A DNA stretch of 28,809 bases from Tubiluchus corallicola. Its lineage: Eukaryota; Priapulida; Priapulimorpha; Priapulimorphida; Tubiluchidae. Of the stretch, positions 11,317-26,711 are shown piece by piece. Below the pieces are notes generated by a model. The model searched no databases. It was given only the letters and a program-made list of their open reading frames with translations, and had not been told where the DNA came from. The position numbers were made by a program, and so were the translations under genes. Positions within the stretch are counted from its first letter, which is position 1; each line of letters opens with the position of its first letter. The stretch lies in contig JAQGDQ010001698.1 of the NCBI GenBank assembly GCA_030141605.1, positions 1 through 28,809 of the forward strand. The letters are read 5' to 3'.

Positions 11317-11418
11317 CTAAATAAAGTTCTCTACTCATGACCTAAATAAAGTTCTCTACTCATGACCTAAATAAAGTTCTCTACTCATGACCTAAATAAA
11401 GTTCTCTACTCATGATCG
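11317..11418. repeat. 25-bp tandem repeat, 4 copies
   Basis: Four near-identical copies of CTAAATAAAGTTCTCTACTC plus ATGAC. Each copy carries AATAAA on the plus strand, so the array has four poly(A)-signal-like hexamers at 25-bp spacing. Confidence 0.95.
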
Positions 11419-11604
11419 AAACATAAGCTGGCTAAAATCAAGTACACAGAAAACCAATCTACCCTTGAGGGCCTACCACTCATTCACACTACACAGCAGC
11501 AACCCCTGTACTCAAAGAAGCAGAATGCGGCACTTGTATTTAGAGGCTTGCAGTTGAAAACAGGTTAGTATTCGAATTTAGAGCCAATAAGAACGCGGTG
11601 TTTA

Positions 11605-12250
11605 TGAATTCCATTCAGGTAAGACTAGTCACTTAAAATTTAACAAAACACACAAAAAACAAAACAACACAAAAAACAAAACACACAAAAACAAAACACA
11701 CAAAAAACAAAACACACAAAAAACAAAACACACAAAAAACAAAACACAAAAAAAAAAACACACAAAAACAAAACACCAAAAAACAAACACCAAAAAACAA
11801 ACACCAACAAACACAAAAACAAACAACAAAAAACAAAACACCAAAAACAAAACAACAAATTTATAGGTGTGTTTCAGGTAAGACTTGTACACTTAAAATT
11901 TAGGTGTTTTCAGGTAAGACTTGTACACTTAAAATTTATGGTGTGTTTCAGTAGACAATAAAATTTATATTTGGTAAGACTGTACACTTAAAATTTATAG
12001 GTGTTTTCAGGTAAGACTTGACACTTAAAATTTATAGGTGTGTTTTCAGGTAAGACTTGTACACTTAAAATTTATAGGTGTGTTTTCAGGTAAGACTTGT
12101 ACACTTAAAATTTATAGGTGTGTTTTCAGGTAAGACTTGTACACTTAAAATTTATAGGTGTGTTTTCAGGTAAGACTTGTACACTTAAAATTTATAGGTG
12201 TGTTTTCAGGTAAGACTTGTACACTTAAAATTTATAGGTGTGTTTTACTT
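11605..12250. repeat. 40-bp tandem array with back-to-back splice-site motif
   Basis: The unit is TTATAGGTGTGTTTTCAG followed by GTAAGACTTGTACACTTAAAAT. The last six units are nearly identical at 40-bp spacing, with CAG ending at 12010, 12049, 12089, 12129, 12169 and 12209. Earlier copies near 11617, 11877 and 11911 are less regular, and one near 11955 has lost the motif. Nine copies hold the intact CAGGTAAG. Confidence 0.95.
11640..11856. repeat. A/C-only low-complexity tract inside the 40-bp array
   Basis: About 215 bp composed almost only of A and C (AACAAAACACACAAAAA-type units). It sits between the first diverged 40-bp unit and the second, so it interrupts the array. On the minus strand it translates as Phe/Val/Cys repeats in all frames. 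Those ORFs are artefacts. Confidence 0.9.
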
Positions 12251-12394
12251 TAACACCACTCAAGAAAACGTAAAGGCCACATATCTGTGTTCTTGAGTGA
12301 GTGAAAAAAGCTTGAACGCAAAAGCTCAGCCCCGCAACAATAAAAAGGAGGGTAAAATCAATTGTTCCAAGAGATAATATTAAAAAAAAATTGT

Positions 12395-13605
12395 AGGTGT
12401 ATTAAATGATAAGATCTAAACAAATTAAGAAAATGGGCTTGTATTGTTTTTAGGCTTAATTTAATATTCACGAAAAATATTAGTTAAAACGATTTAGTAA
12501 TATAACTTAACGCGTCGTGACTAGTAAAATCACTTTAAAGTCGCGATCACGTTCATGCTTGGGTGCTCCGATTTTCAATGCCCATTCTTCTTCCAATGAC
12601 GTCATTCGTCTTGAAGGGACGTGATGTGATATTTTTCCATGAACTTTAAGTAAACTGCAGAATTTTGAATAAATTTAAGCAGCACGCGCTTATAAAAAAC
12701 CACGAAGTCTCCCAGTTGCGTCATGATTTCGAATGAATGGCGGTAATCACGGCGCCTGAAAATTTCTATTCAGAGGTGGTACATTTTTAATTTATGCTTT
12801 ATAGACAGTTCTTTGCAAATTACTTTGTTACATTTTTCTAAGTTTAAGTGATAATAGTAAAATAAACTCAGCCCACTGAGAGACTTGTTCTTTCTTCAAA
12901 ATGGGAGCACCGATTTTACTAATTACATAAGACGCTTACCGCACTTTTATTAGCAAATAATTCAAAAAATTTTCTCAAATACTAAAATACCTTCCCAGAA
13001 GGCGAGAATTTTTAACATCGGCAGAAATCAAATTTTGACTGCAGTTATCCTAAATGGAGAATGCATAATTATTGTCTTGATTCGCAAATTGACGTTGCTA
13101 AGCATCTCATTCATATGGTTGATTCAAAAAATACGTTTCAAAGGGTGATTCCCAAGTATTTTCATTGGTTCATCAATGAAGTTTCATCAACTTCATTACA
13201 GCTTATTATCAAAAGTATAAAGGAGAGATCGTGAAGTGAAGGTCACTTGGCAAATGATAATAAACATTCAGTTTTAGCAGGATAAAGCTGATGAAGCCAT
13301 TTTTGAAGCCATGGATTTATTTTATGCTAGTCATTGTTAAGAATTGCGACAGATTGATAAGCACTTCCAACAAATATAAAAAGTGATTTACCATCAGCAA
13401 AGATCCGAGTTTCAGCATCTGTGTTAATTATAAAGTCGTTTTATGAAGTCATATGTAATAAAAAAGTAGGAGCTTCAAAGCAGAGCCATGTCAGACCCCA
13501 ACCGAATTTTACGCCGCCTCGAATGACTTCACATAAATAAGATTTTGCGTCTACTAAAAAGGTAAGATCTAAGCAAACTAAACAATTGGGTTTGTATTCT
13601 TCTTT
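12395..13605. repeat. short direct repeat pair (12395-12445, 13555-13605)
   Basis: GATAAGATCTAAACAAATTA with a GGGCTTGTATT tail near 12410 matches GGTAAGATCTAAGCAAACTA with GGGTTTGTATT near 13560 in the same orientation, about 1.15 kb apart. They bracket the R1 copies at 12480-13010 and may mark the ends of a larger composite repeat. Confidence 0.5.
12480..13010 (-). repeat. dispersed repeat R1, inverted copy plus direct piece
   Basis: From about 12480 to 12890 this is the reverse complement of 4830-5270 (AATGACGTCATT, CACTTTAAAGTCGCGATC, AAAATTTCTATTCAGAGG, AAGTGATAATAGTAAAATAA). At about 12890 orientation flips. 12905-13010 is a direct copy of 5241-5340 (CGATTTTACTAATTA through CCCAGAAGGC). 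The result is a small inverted-repeat structure. Confidence 0.75.
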
Positions 13606-14932
13606 TTTTTACTTCGCTCCTTAAAGATTGCGACAATATGTGTTCTTTTCCAGTCTTTCCGAAAACCTCATCTTTCTGAAAAAAATGTCCTTCCCTGCTA
13701 ACAACATAAAATGGGCAGAAAGTACATGCGATGCTTCAATTAGAAGATTGGGCTAATTTGATTACACCAACTGGATTTGCCGTTTTTGTGAATTAAGAAT
13801 CTCACTTGGTGTTGGTATACATGTAGTTGGTATAGTTACGACCTCCAGGGGAGGATTAAGTGTTCCACTGGACTAAGGTTACCATATCTACAAACAAGAG
13901 TCTACATCCGAATCTGCTATGCTTCTGAAGTTTACTCATATGGAATGTTACAGCAGAAAAATGCATAAATCAGGTAAAGTAAAGTATTAGCTTAAAAATA
14001 AAATATCAGACACGTGCAGATTTTAGGTTGCCATAAAATTACTTGGAAACCATTTAAAATGTTGTGGAGTTGCTCACTGCAGCCTTAGTCGTTACTCATG
14101 CTGAATGGGAATATCAAGCAGCTATACTCTGCTGGAAATTAAAACCACCATTTGCGCTTTTTGGTTTCGATTTTTATCATTGCCCACTTTGTCTTCAAAA
14201 GGCCATATTATAATTAACAGCCATTTCCATCTCTATTTAATCTGGTGCTTTATATTAATAATAGAATCGTCTTTGTGTGTTACGAAAGACTCTTCAAGGC
14301 TGGTCATTGCTCAGTATCTTCCCATTCATATTCCCTTGGGATAATGCCTGGAAATTTTGTTACGTAGATTTATAAATCAGATCATAATTAACATTTGCCA
14401 GGGCAAAACCCCACAAAAATAAACTTGAAACAACAACTCTCACACCACACAAATTACCCCCATCACACCACACCACCGACAGCACATCTCTCTCCTAACC
14501 ACTCTCTACCATGCTGCGCAACTGCATTTTACACAAAGTCAAAAACTGTCTAAAATGACCTTATTAGACACGCACATGAATGATCAATAACGCACGAAGA
14601 CTATACGTAGTATTTTCTTGGTTCATGCTGCTTCCTGCGTAGCCCACCACCTAACACAAAGTATTCCGCTACTTACAATATGGTTGAAATATGCTGGCAT
14701 TTCGATATGTGTTTGATTAACAAGGTGTTGTTTTGTAAGCAAGTAGTAAGAGACTAGGCTATACTGTATTGACATACGCTCATGCCCATGAAGTGAGCTG
14801 AAGATTTTAAAACAATTTGGCATAAGTCTCCTCTACTAAATATGCTTGTGTGAGTTTATGGCAAATCTTATGATAGTATAAAAATTTTCAAAAGCAAAAA
14901 AAAACATTTAAATAATAAAAAACCTATTTTTT
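13011..14932. other. region downstream of the glycosyltransferase gene, no other gene seen
   Basis: This should hold the 3' UTR of the minus-strand GXYLT-like gene. The nearest poly(A)-signal variants on that strand that I noticed are an ATTAAA (plus 14236-14241) and an AATAAA (about plus 13317-13322). Neither is secure. A CAC-rich stretch lies at 14405-14505. The 79-codon plus frame at 14105-14344 is antisense to the presumed UTR and has no motif. Confidence 0.4.
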
Positions 14933-21780
<6,848 letters not shown>

Positions 21781-21866
21781 TGCTACTCTTTATTTTTATC
21801 CTACATATTCAAGTGCATTTTAACTTGTTTTCATGGATAAGGTGTTTTTATGTGTGATGGATAGAT

Positions 21867-21994
21867 TCTATTTGTTATACTAAGCTGTCCTCACTAATTC
21901 TATTTGTTATGCTAAGCTGTTCTCAATAATTCTATTTGTTATGCTAAGCTGTTCTCAATAATTCTATTTGTTATGCTAAGCTGTTCTCAATAAT
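21867..21994. repeat. 32-bp tandem repeat, 4 copies
   Basis: TCTATTTGTTATGCTAAGCT plus GTTCTCAATAAT, starting at 21867, 21899, 21931 and 21963. The first copy is slightly diverged (TTATACTAAG, CTGTCCTCAC). It lies about 90 bp upstream of the proposed GXYLT-like start, where a promoter or 5' UTR would be expected. Confidence 0.95.
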
Positions 21995-21998
21995 TCAA

Positions 21999-22295
21999 AA
22001 TTTACCACATATCACAAAAACTGTTTTAATTGGCTCCAATGTGGTAATCCATCCACATCTGTCCCAATGTCGAGTAGTGTACTTTTCAATGTGCTTTTTT
22101 AGTTTCTTGGTTAATACAAGTGTCTCTAATAGATGATTCTATAAAGAGTTTTATAAAGGAGACAACTATATGAGGACTCATAGTACTAGCTTAGCACATA
22201 GTTCATCAGTCAGAGTGCCTGTCCAGGTCGTTCAAGTCGGTATTTGAGTCTGGCGCAAGTACATCATCAGCTACATCTGTATCTGTTTTGAAATT
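21999..22295 (-). pseudogene. decayed unidentified coding sequence
   Basis: Two coding-like frames follow each other on the minus strand. Near 22295-22212 an acidic peptide reads FKTDTDVADDVLAPDSNTDL and ends NDLDRHSD then stop. Near 22140-22000 a basic/aromatic peptide contains LKKHIEKYTTRHWDRCGWIT. They are in different frames and lack clear splice sites. Possibly remnants of a transposase-type ORF. No family is recognised. Confidence 0.2.
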
Positions 22296-22569
22296 TATCT
22301 GTTATATCCACATAAGACGATATCCACATAATGTACAACGGTCGAAGCAATGATCTTCTTCTTTAACTTACTGAAGGTGCTTTAAATGTTACAGCAGCCT
22401 TATGGCAGAAGGCATACCTCAATTGTAAAGAAATGAGTTTGCCTGCTATTCTTCTCGCTTCATTCTTTTAAATTAATATTAACTCATGAGGCTCTCAAAA
22501 GTATTCTTCCAGTCATACATGTGTATACTGTAATATACGAAACGTATTATGATTGTTAAAACATCTAAA

Positions 22570-22686
22570 GTTTTTGTAAGAAAGGAAATAATTATTGTCG
22601 TGAGTACGATCGTCCATGCTGTATAGTTGCTTGCAGTTTTGTACAATTGTACTAACGACAATTATTATTTCTTTTCCTACAAAAAC
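22570..22686. repeat. near-perfect inverted repeat (hairpin)
   Basis: GTTTTTGTAAGAAAGGAAAT (22570 on) pairs with ATTTCTTTTCCTACAAAAAC (ending 22686). With the adjoining ATTATTGTCG part, 29 of 32 arm positions are complementary. Weaker pairing continues inward, leaving a loop of about 25-50 nt. It could be a miniature inverted-repeat element or a pre-miRNA-like hairpin. No target-site duplication is obvious. Confidence 0.8.
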
Positions 22687-22812
22687 TTACATGATTTAAA
22701 AGATACCTGATAATCAGTTGTCTGCGAGGTTTCCAACCATAATGTTAGCCTATTAGGTTGCCACATTTGTAGTGCAAAGTAAAAATAACGCATTGTTACA
22801 TGATCGCTGACG

Positions 22813-23561
22813 TCAGCGCCCTAACGTCTCATGCTCAAGTGAGTCAGTACTCAAGTGTCTGGTGCACAAAGAGCCGCGCTGAAATCTCCTATGCCTCATA
22901 ATTTCGGAATGTGAATGATGTACGCCATGTTTGATTGCCATGCCACACATTATGACAGCTTTTCCTATCTTCATTTTCAGAAGTAACTCATCTCTCAATC
23001 ACTGAATTTCTTCCCAATTTCTGTTCCTCTCGGACGATGTGTTACTCAAAATAATAGATGACTTTGTCTTCTTTCTGCCACACATTAGATTATCCAGGAA
23101 GAGATCTAGCTCCACATCCATTTTTTAAGTGCATTAGATATAGGTTGGTCCACTTAGTAATGTCATTCAAGTAATTCATCAAACTGGACAGATCTGTGTC
23201 AGTAAAACTGTCGGTGAGACTTTTTACTTACTTACTGACTGACTCACTCACTCGCTCGCTCACTTACGCACGCATGCATGCACGCACGCACTCACCCACT
23301 CAATCACTCAGTCACTGTCTGGTTTTTACTAGTGACTAATCTCATGTGCCTCGCACGAAATACCACTGCATCACTTCTAGTCTTTTCGCTTTGACATAGC
23401 TCCGTCATGATAGCTGCACTCTGTTCATTCTGACATCATAATTAATCTTTCAGGCTTATTTCATTGTTATGATACTTTTCGGAAAATCGTTTCTCATATC
23501 ATTGCAGTTAGTAACTAGCGAAGAAATCAAACAACTCATTGTTCTCTTTCACAAATTTCAT
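22813..23561 (-). pseudogene. decayed unidentified ORF split by a microsatellite
   Basis: Minus strand from 23561: MKFVKENNELFDFFASY then stops, later QNEQSAAIMTELCQSEKTRS in the same frame. After the tetranucleotide repeat, a second frame gives LTDSFTDTDLSSLMNYLNDI and continues KWTNLYLMHLK. At an A-run near 23122 it slips into a third frame, MDVELDLFLDNLMCGRKKTK through NWEEIQ, one TGA, then LRDELLLKMKIGKAVIMCG to a stop at 22813. The mixed, charged composition across about 750 bp is unlike the AT noise nearby. I read it as one old ORF with a few stops and indels. Family unknown; a transposon protein is the likeliest guess. Confidence 0.3.
23224..23320. repeat. degenerate tetranucleotide repeat
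   Basis: Runs of ACTC/ACTG/ACGC/ATGC-type tetramers (CACTCACTCGCTCGCTCAC, GCATGCATGCACGCACGCAC). Confidence 0.85.
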
Positions 23562-23639
23562 TGTTGTGGCAGTAGCGAACAATGGCTGAATAGGTTGATT
23601 ATAATGGTTGGATAGCCCCGACGACTGTCGGTGTTATAG

Positions 23640-23978
23640 GTGTTTTTCAAATTCGCGGCGTCCCATACCAGGGGTTTCCCAGACCTATACGCTCAGAACT
23701 GCAGCGTTGAAAACCTGTTGATAACACGTGCATCCTCTCGGAAAGAGGACGAAACAGTCTACAAAGTATTGGTGGTTTCTTCAAGAGAGATGTATACTAG
23801 ACGAAACGGCAGGGGTGTATTTCGAAGTTATTTTTCTAACCCCTGTGCTGCACGCTATTTGGAACATCCATTGTCTTTGAGTTTGAAAAATTTCGTGGCT
23901 GTTCCAGGCATTGCTCTCACCCACGTTCTTCTACTGTGTTATAGATTGTACATAAAAGAATGTTCTGTAAATTTGTGA
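23640..23978 (+). CDS. 112-codon ORF, unrecognised
   Basis: Longest frame in the window not explained by simple repeats, splicing or AT bias, in a relatively GC-rich patch. The start codon at 23640 is GTG, so a eukaryotic gene would need an upstream exon or the ATG at 23790 (REMYTRRNGR). The middle is basic (ITRASSRKEDETVYKVLVVS), and the C-terminus has a hydrophobic stretch (VAVPGIALTHVLLLCYRLYI). A hairpin-capable pair CAGGGGT/ACCCCTG lies inside. The stop is adjacent to the LINE insertion at 23979. No domain is recognised. It may be part of an older element. Confidence 0.2.
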   Translation: MFFKFAASHTRGFPDLYAQNCSVENLLITRASSRKEDETVYKVLVVSSREMYTRRNGRGVFRSYFSNPCAARYLEHPLSLSLKNFVAVPGIALTHVLLLCYRLYIKECSVNL

Positions 23979-24262
23979 TCTTACGAGACCTTACCTTAGA
24001 CCTTAGTCCTTCCTGCGCATTGATGCACATTGGGCAGACAGCATTTTCCACTGAGTTCTATCGGCGGCTTCGTTCTCTACGTTTTCCCAACGTCTGTTGA
24101 CAGCTCGAAGGTCTTCTTTGAAGGATCTGCGCCACGTTGTTTTTGGCCGACCTCTTTTTCGTTTCCCACCAGGTGGTTCCCACTGTACTGCTGTTTTGGC
24201 GTAGCGACTTTCTGATAGACGGAGAATATGTCCAGCCAGTTTCATTCTTCTCTCTTACGAGA
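23979..24262 (-). mobile_element. 5'-truncated LINE 3' end with 10-bp target-site duplication
   Basis: TCTTACGAGA flanks the insertion exactly, at 23979-23988 and 24253-24262. Inside, the minus strand encodes the very C-terminus of a LINE ORF2 (24250-24003) and a short 3' tail of CTAAGGTC-type repeats rather than poly(A) (minus 24002-23989). The truncation point is at 24252. A clean duplication and an intact frame suggest a fairly recent insertion. Confidence 0.85.
24003..24245 (-). pseudogene. LINE ORF2 C-terminal fragment
   Basis: 80 residues from the first Met. MKLAGHILRLSESRYAKTAV, then W, GGKRKRGRPKTTWRR, E, W, A.DR..WK, C, stop. The GH.LR......A..W....GKR.RGRPK.TWRR ... A.DR..W order is the well-known tail of many animal endonuclease/reverse-transcriptase LINEs, downstream of the RT domain. 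No RT is present because of truncation. The clade cannot be assigned from this piece alone. Confidence 0.88.
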
Positions 24263-25838
24263 AGCAGTTGGGATATAATTTTTATTTCTTCAGAAATTCC
24301 AAAATAAATTCCAAATTTTGGAGTTTAAATTGCAGTATTTTTGTTTCAGGCAACACCATATGTTCACCTAGATAACAGAGAAGTGTTGCAAACCTCCCTT
24401 TGCAGCATATAGCTCTGTAAAATGATTTTTTTAACCAATTGCTGAAGAAATTTCGTATTTCTAGATATTCTTTATTTAATAATATTTCGGGAACTTTCGT
24501 TATACACGTGATTAAGTTTGAAACTGATGAAGATAAAATTTTATAAGTAAAGACGAAATGAATGTCTTTGAATTAAACGATAAACATCGTTAGTAGAATT
24601 ATAACAAGACTTGACAACATGCATAAACAATATAGTGGATCGCCTTTTTTCTGCTTGCTGCCCTCATATATCCATTCCAACTTGCCCCAAAACTTGGTTT
24701 GGTACTAAAAGGAGCAGCTCGACGCTAGTTGATCATTTTATCCATCTAGTAACACATATTAAGCTAAACATTCATAGTGTTACCTAAATTGGTATTTATC
24801 ATGTTATAAAAACACATGGTCGGTTAAGGGTTAAATAGTTGAACATAGAGCTTAAATAAATTTTAATCTTATAAGTCTTTCCGTTTCCTCACTTATTAAT
24901 TGGTTGTTAATAATTATTTTTAATTATTAATAATTATTAATTTTCCTCCACTAATACAAGCATTTTCAAATTATTAACATATACTATAGCCATTATGCGA
25001 ATTATTTTCTGTTGACTGCCAATGTTTTAATGACAGTCAGTGAAATTCATGTTGCCCATGAAAAAAATTATTGATTTTGCTCTTACCAAATTCTCATTTT
25101 TGTCAGCACAGCACTTATAGTGTGGAACATGCGTTATTTTGTAATAATAACTGTTGTATTATGAAATGCACAATATATTTAGTACTCCAAGCCAAATTGC
25201 ACCCCGAAAGAAATAATAGCACCTCATCAAAAGCAACTTCGACAATAAATACTACAAAAAAACGATTAAGAAATCTGGTGCTCGGATATGTGCAATGAGG
25301 TTGCAAAGTTCCCATTTGTATTACATTTTTTGAAAGGTAAACATTTGTGTTTATTCTGTTAAAGATATTTTAGCTTGAGCTAACATAACATGTTTGCAGT
25401 GCAATTGCAAGTTGAACACACCTTTCTTAAGACAGCCAGATTAATTTCACGTTAGAAAAGTTTGAAGTATGATATATAGAGGTTTAATGTATAGCAAAAC
25501 ACTTAGTAAAATGTTAAATTTGGGACGCCATGTTATTAACTCTTTACCTACCAAGGTGGGATAAAAAGTTACCCCAACCATGTGTTTTTCTCACATTTTT
25601 TTTGATGCCCGCAACTAAAAATTATCAAACTAGTAATATTTTTTATATTTGTTATTATTAAATATTTTGCAATTTGTTATGCAACAATACCATGAGTTTT
25701 TGAAAACTAGTATTCATGCTTTTTTTTACAAAACACGAGTGCCACGTACTGTATGTGGGGTAGCAAAATTTCGAGTTTACATTGCAGTGATTTTCTTTCT
25801 GGCGAGCACAAGCCAGACTCGTTCCCAATGCTATGCTG
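24263..25838. other. AT-rich sequence, no supported gene
   Basis: Contains an AT-rich run with TTAATAATTA repeats at 24897-24950. The paired opposite-strand frames at 25071-25315 and 25649-25855 have no recognisable motif. Confidence 0.4.
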
Positions 25839-25938
25839 CTATGTCTCATAGATGAGCGTCAGAGCAAGGCAAGGTACTTCATCAGTGCCATCACTGCCAC
25901 ACTGACAATCCTGCTTGCAATGCTCACGGCCACATCTC
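25839..25938 (-). CDS. possible Cys-rich terminal exon, unrecognised
   Basis: After an acceptor-like TTTGTCACAG (ending at 25939) the minus frame reads RCGREHCKQDCQCGSDGTDE then VPCLALTLIYET and TAG at 25841-25839. Five Cys in 33 residues and raised GC suggest coding. The plus strand is open too (ARYFISAITATLTILLAML), so strand is uncertain. No domain can be assigned. Confidence 0.2.
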
Positions 25939-25941
25939 CTG

Positions 25942-26541
25942 TGACAAATTTACAATTTATTTTGTAATTTATTGTAATTCGTATTTATTATATTTAATAT
26001 TTCAAAATCTCATTTTAACTTTGTAAATATCTGAAAATCTCTTTTCCTTTTGTTGTGTTTCACTTGCCCGTCTAGGACGTAGAAGGTGAATAAACTCATT
26101 CTAAATCGGAAAAATCCAACATTCATACTTTTGTTATTGTTGGGGCCTCATAGTATCTTTAGCCTTTGCCGTGTATCTCAGTCACGTGCACATGTGTATG
26201 ATACTCCTTTTGGAGACGAACAGCCCAAATCAGCCTGAGAATGAAATGGTATAAAGAGAGAACAGAAAATGTTCATACCCAATAACTGCCTTCTAGAATT
26301 CAGGAATCGAGACGACGCCTCTACAAACAGATTTTTTTAAATGCCTTGGAATGATTGCCAACACTGGAGTCAATACAAATGTCAACACTATTGTTTTTTT
26401 GGAAACGTTAAAGATCTGAGTTTTTTTACAATTGCAATTGCAAAGAATAAATGGAAAAGTTACTAACGATGTTTATCGTGGTTTGTAATGTAAAATCTTT
26501 TATATAATGTAACATGTTAGTAATGGGTCAAATGTTTACAA
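25942..26541. other. AT-rich sequence with a weak decayed frame
   Basis: Around 26195-26360 one plus frame gives RRTAQISLRMKWYKERTENV and RIQESRRRLYKQIFLNALE between stops, perhaps an old element. Nothing else supported. Confidence 0.25.
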
Positions 26542-26711
26542 TTAAGCTGTTCTTAACAGAACAACAAAATTTATTTTTTAACTTTTTTTTATTCCAGTAA
26601 GATTCTTTCTCCTGCCATGTGAATGGTACATCGCAATGGATCTTATTTGACAGAACCTGTAAAAGTAAATTGACTTGCTATTCAGCATAGCACGAAAATG
26701 ACATATAGTCT
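26542..26711 (+). pseudogene. inverted, decayed duplicate of GXYLT-like exon 6
   Basis: From 26598 the plus strand encodes RFFLLPCEWYIAMDLI, matching exon 6 RIFVLPCEWNIGMDII. About 48 of the first 58 bases agree by hand count. The match continues into the upstream intron (CAAAATTTATTTTTTAAC, a T-rich tract and the CAG acceptor), so it is a genomic, not a processed, copy. Damage: CGA to TGA stop at 26648-26650, a 13-bp deletion after GACAGAA (frameshift), CATGG to CATAG, and a further loss of roughly 70 bp before AAAATGACATATAGTCTG. No other exon of a second gene was found nearby. Confidence 0.85.

Noticed and set aside
11629-11892. Phe/Val/Cys-rich minus-strand ORFs
   Set aside because: All three frames are open only because the DNA is A/C-only.
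14105-14344. 79-codon plus-strand ORF
   Set aside because: Antisense to the likely 3' UTR of the GXYLT-like gene, with hydrophobic AT-driven composition and no family.
22808-22817. CTGACGTCAG as a promoter CRE
   Set aside because: A single palindromic site with no start, TATA or transcript evidence. TGACGTCA also occurs in the R1/R2 repeats, so it is not informative here.
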